Of a DNA stretch of 64,000 nt, positions 61,752 through 64,000 are shown one piece after another. Origin of the DNA: Paraktedonobacter sp964250225 (GTDB taxonomy: Bacteria; Chloroflexota; Ktedonobacteria; Ktedonobacterales; Ktedonobacteraceae); the NCBI GenBank assembly GCA_964250225.1, contig CAXUEY010000004.1:9999-73998 (forward strand), written 5' to 3'. Below the pieces are notes generated by a model, which worked only from the letters and a program-made list of their open reading frames with translations, was not told the DNA's origin and ran no database searches. Positions within the stretch are counted from its first letter, which is position 1. Each line of letters starts with the position of its first letter. The translations under genes were made by a program, and so were the position numbers.

Positions 61752-63614
61752 CTACGCCCTGCGTATCGAGATGGACCGTGTGTCTATCTCTGGCTTGCTC
61801 ACCGTGGCGATGTTCGCTGCTTCCACCACGACGGCCTCTGGCTCATGCTCAGCCGGGCCGTGATGGGCGAAGATGCGGCGGTAGGTCTCGCAGCGCCCCA
61901 GCAACTCGTCGTGTGTGCCCTGGTCGATCAGTTCGCCCTGACGCAGTACCAGCACTTTGTCGGCCCAGCGGATCTGCGAGAGGCGATGGGTGATGAGCAG
62001 CGTGGTGCGGCCCTCCAGCACGCGATGTATGGCGCGCTGGATCTCGTCCTCGGTGGCGCTATCGATGGCGCTGGTGGAATCATCGAGGATCAGGATGCGT
62101 GGGTCGGTCAGCAGGGCGCGGGCGATGGCGATGCGCTGACGCTGACCGCCGGAGAGCGTGACGCCGCGTTCGCCAATTTCGGTGGCATACCCTTCTTTGA
62201 AGTCCAGGATAAACTGATGGGCCTGGGCATCGCGCGCGGCCCGCTCAATGGACTCCTGATCGGCCTTCTGGCCCAGCCCATAGGCGATGTTCTCGGAGAT
62301 CGAGCGCGAGAAGAGGAAAATATCCTGCTCGATGGTTGAGATCTGCGAGCGCAGCGCGTCCAGTTGCCACTCGCGTACATCGATGCCATCCACCAGAATG
62401 TGCCCGCTCTCCACGTCGTAGATGCGGTTAATCAGCTTCGTCAGCGTGCTTTTGCCAGAACCGGTCTGGCCGACAATCGCAATCGTTGAGCCTGGTTCGG
62501 CGCGGAAGGAGATATCTTTGAGCACAGGCGCGCCCTCGTAGCTGAAGGTCACATGCTCGAAGACAATCTCGCCGCGCATGCCGCCCGCAATCCCGTGATA
62601 CCCTCCGCTGTTCTCATCCAGATCGGTCTCCTCTTTGAGAATCTCCAGGATGCGTCCCGCGCCCGCAACACCCAGTTGCACCAGGCTAAAGGACCAGTTC
62701 GAGTTGGTGGCCGGGTAGCGCAGGAAGACCATCAAGCCCATAAAGGCCACCAGGCTGCCGATAGAGATCTGGTGCTGCGTGACCAGCAAGAGGGCGTGCA
62801 GGAAGGCAAAGACCAGGGCGATAGAGAGCAACAGCGGCGGCATGTACCAGGCCTGGACCATACCATTTTTGACGAACAGATCGCGGTAGAGGCCCGCTCG
62901 CTTCCCAAATTTGCGCTTTTCTTGCTCTTCCTGCGCGGTAGCTTTAATCACTTCAATCCCGTTAATCGACTCGTTCAGCCCTGCGTTGAGTTCGCCAAAA
63001 CTCTCACGCATCTCGTCCGAAACGGGCGCGAGCTGGCGCGAGTAGGAGCGCACCGCGATCAGAAACGAGACGGTGAAGAGCAGAGGCAGCAGCAGGAGTT
63101 GCAAGTTGATCGAGCCAATAAAGATCAAGGTCATAACCAGGCTGACATTGGAATCGAAGAGGATATCCAGGCCTGGCACAATCATATTGCTTAACTGGGT
63201 CATATCGTTGGCGGCTCGCGCCATGATATCGCCCACGCGCTGGCGGTTGTGAAAGGTCTGGCTCTTGCCCAGCAGACTGAGGTACAGTTCAGAGCGAGCA
63301 TCGCGCGCCACGCGTTTGCCGACCAGTTCAGGGAAAAAGCGCGCACCCAGGTCGCCACAGCCGCCCAGAAAGACCACTCCCAGCATCGTCAGGCCCACGT
63401 GCCCCAATTGATCCAGCGAGCCGCTCAGAACCGCGTTAAAGGCCACCCCGGTCAGAAGCGTGACGGTCATATAGAGGCTGTTCGCAGTGATCGAAGCCAG
63501 CATATAGCAGAGGATTAGATGTTTGTAGCGCCACAAATGCGAAATAATCCAGCGCGCGGGACTGGCCTGGCTAAAGGAATACTCATTGTTAATCGTAAAT
63601 TCTCTTTTGGACAC
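61752..63614 (-). CDS. ABC exporter half-transporter, degenerate-site partner
   Basis: The start is GTG at 63614, with AGGAGG 7 bases upstream; 620 residues. The membrane domain (about 25-330) is followed by Walker A GQTGSGKST, the full signature LSGGQRQRIAIARAL, Walker B ILILDDSTSAID and H-loop ITHRLSQI. The residue after the Walker B Asp is Asp in place of the catalytic Glu. In the heterodimer, its Walker motifs pair with the partner's LSMGQ to form a degenerate site, while its LSGGQ completes the canonical site. It is the first gene of a two-gene operon and its promoter should lie at about 63633-63661. Confidence 0.93.
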   Translation of the reverse strand: MSKREFTINNEYSFSQASPARWIISHLWRYKHLILCYMLASITANSLYMTVTLLTGVAFNAVLSGSLDQLGHVGLTMLGVVFLGGCGDLGARFFPELVGKRVARDARSELYLSLLGKSQTFHNRQRVGDIMARAANDMTQLSNMIVPGLDILFDSNVSLVMTLIFIGSINLQLLLLPLLFTVSFLIAVRSYSRQLAPVSDEMRESFGELNAGLNESINGIEVIKATAQEEQEKRKFGKRAGLYRDLFVKNGMVQAWYMPPLLLSIALVFAFLHALLLVTQHQISIGSLVAFMGLMVFLRYPATNSNWSFSLVQLGVAGAGRILEILKEETDLDENSGGYHGIAGGMRGEIVFEHVTFSYEGAPVLKDISFRAEPGSTIAIVGQTGSGKSTLTKLINRIYDVESGHILVDGIDVREWQLDALRSQISTIEQDIFLFSRSISENIAYGLGQKADQESIERAARDAQAHQFILDFKEGYATEIGERGVTLSGGQRQRIAIARALLTDPRILILDDSTSAIDSATEDEIQRAIHRVLEGRTTLLITHRLSQIRWADKVLVLRQGELIDQGTHDELLGRCETYRRIFAHHGPAEHEPEAVVVEAANIATVSKPEIDTRSISIRRA

Positions 63615-63632
63615 ACAGAGCCTCCTGCCCTA

Positions 63633-63661
63633 TACATAACGTTTGCATTGAATGAGAACAA
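63633..63661 (-). promoter_or_regulatory. Candidate promoter for the ABC exporter operon
   Basis: On the minus strand, TTGTTC (63656-63661) and TATGTA (63633-63638) have a 17-base spacer. The start codon is about 20 bases downstream. Confidence 0.35.
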
Positions 63662-63811
63662 CGAGAGAACATCTATTCTACCACATTTGGAGCCGTCATG
63701 GGTGGCTGAGGTACAAGCCTGGAGGGTCCAGAGGATGGTTGATAGAACAGCTTTGTTGTTGATATGAACTACTGTACCATATTTCCGGCTATTTTTCCAG
63801 ACAGCGACTCC

Positions 63812-63858
63812 AGCAGAGGACCAGCCATTCATGGCCCTGGCCCTCTGCTAATTATTTT
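63812..63858 (+). terminator. Terminator-like hairpin 1
   Basis: AGCAGAGG (63812-63819) pairs with CCTCTGCT (63842-63849), with a further CCAG/CTGG pairing inside, and is followed by AATTATTTT on the plus strand. Confidence 0.45.
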
Positions 63859-63904
63859 CCGCCGTGAGGTGTCAGATTATGGCATCCATTACGCTTTAGT
63901 GCAG

Positions 63905-63945
63905 AGCGCGCCTTCTCCGGGAGACAGGAGAAGGCGCGCTTTTTG
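63905..63945 (+). terminator. Rho-independent terminator-like hairpin 2
   Basis: A 14-bp GC-rich stem (63905-63918 with 63927-63940) has an 8-base loop and is followed by T5 on the plus strand. It is a textbook shape, yet there is no plus-strand gene before it. Confidence 0.75.
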
Positions 63946-64000
63946 TACTAGAAAACGTATGTTCTCTTTAATACGCGATAATAAATTCAGGTGTTGCTGA

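Larger units (their letters stand above)
63615..64000. other. Gene-free right edge of the window, 386 bases
   Basis: This stretch contains a candidate promoter for the ABC operon (63633-63661), then two hairpins oriented like plus-strand terminators. No plus-strand gene that would need them is visible. Confidence 0.5.

Noticed and set aside
63764..64000. A 78-codon plus-strand open frame at the right edge
   Set aside because: It runs through two terminator-like hairpins and has no domain or ribosome site.
1..64000. tRNA, rRNA, insertion sequences, CRISPR arrays
   Set aside because: I searched the intergenic regions by eye for T-loop motifs, transposase motifs and regular short repeats and saw none.

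Overview
The window looks like a chromosome segment from a spore-forming, mycelial Chloroflexota bacterium, most probably class Ktedonobacteria. The reasons are family-level: moderate GC with mixed codon use, many Ser/Thr kinases including one with a PQQ beta-propeller, a large STAND-type ATPase with TPRs, a multi-Clp_N protein without an ATPase, and an NRPS cluster. There is no rRNA or tRNA to settle it. Two 10-N scaffold gaps (24007-24016 and 54664-54673) show it is a draft assembly.

Region 1 (1-22596, all + strand) is a biosynthetic gene cluster cut off at the left edge. It combines a 2-deoxy-scyllo-inosose synthase (the entry enzyme of 2-deoxystreptamine-type aminocyclitols) with a StrB1-like amidinotransferase, an inositol-monophosphatase-family phosphatase, two APH-fold kinases, a PLP aminotransferase and the tail of a GMC oxidoreductase. 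These sit beside NRPS parts: A-PCP, free PCP, free C, then a Ser-activating A-PCP-C-A-PCP protein and a terminal free C domain. A SyrP-like protein with lost iron ligands, a methyltransferase and two ABC exporters complete it. Most adjacent genes overlap by 1-4 bases (ATGA/GTGA), so the first 15.8 kb reads as one translationally coupled operon. The suggested product is a guanidinylated aminocyclitol joined to a short peptide. I know of no described product with that combination, so this is the main candidate for an undescribed system.

Region 2 (22.6-42.1 kb) is mostly housekeeping and signalling: homoserine dehydrogenase, an acyl-CoA synthetase, an oligopeptide-type ABC binding lipoprotein, a STAND/TPR regulator, two divergent membrane Ser/Thr kinases, a secreted TIM-barrel-like protein, HtpG, the Clp_N-repeat protein and a flavin amine oxidase. 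Several good sigma-70-like promoters are visible here, including divergent ones between htpG and the Clp_N gene.

Region 3 (42.6-59.1 kb) is a cell-surface polysaccharide locus. A long minus-strand operon runs from a GH16 glucanase at 59063 down to an ATP-grasp ligase at 44852. It contains a GT2, a flippase, a polysaccharide deacetylase, two GT4s, two multi-spanning membrane proteins, a methyltransferase and a flavoprotein with a broken FAD motif. A promoter with an overlapping dyad lies at its head and a 23-bp stem terminator at its end. A second ATP-grasp paralogue and a GT2 face it from the other strand.

Region 4 (59.3-64.0 kb) holds an SCP2-domain protein, a heterodimeric ABC exporter with one canonical and one degenerate ATP site, and a gene-free right edge with two hairpins.
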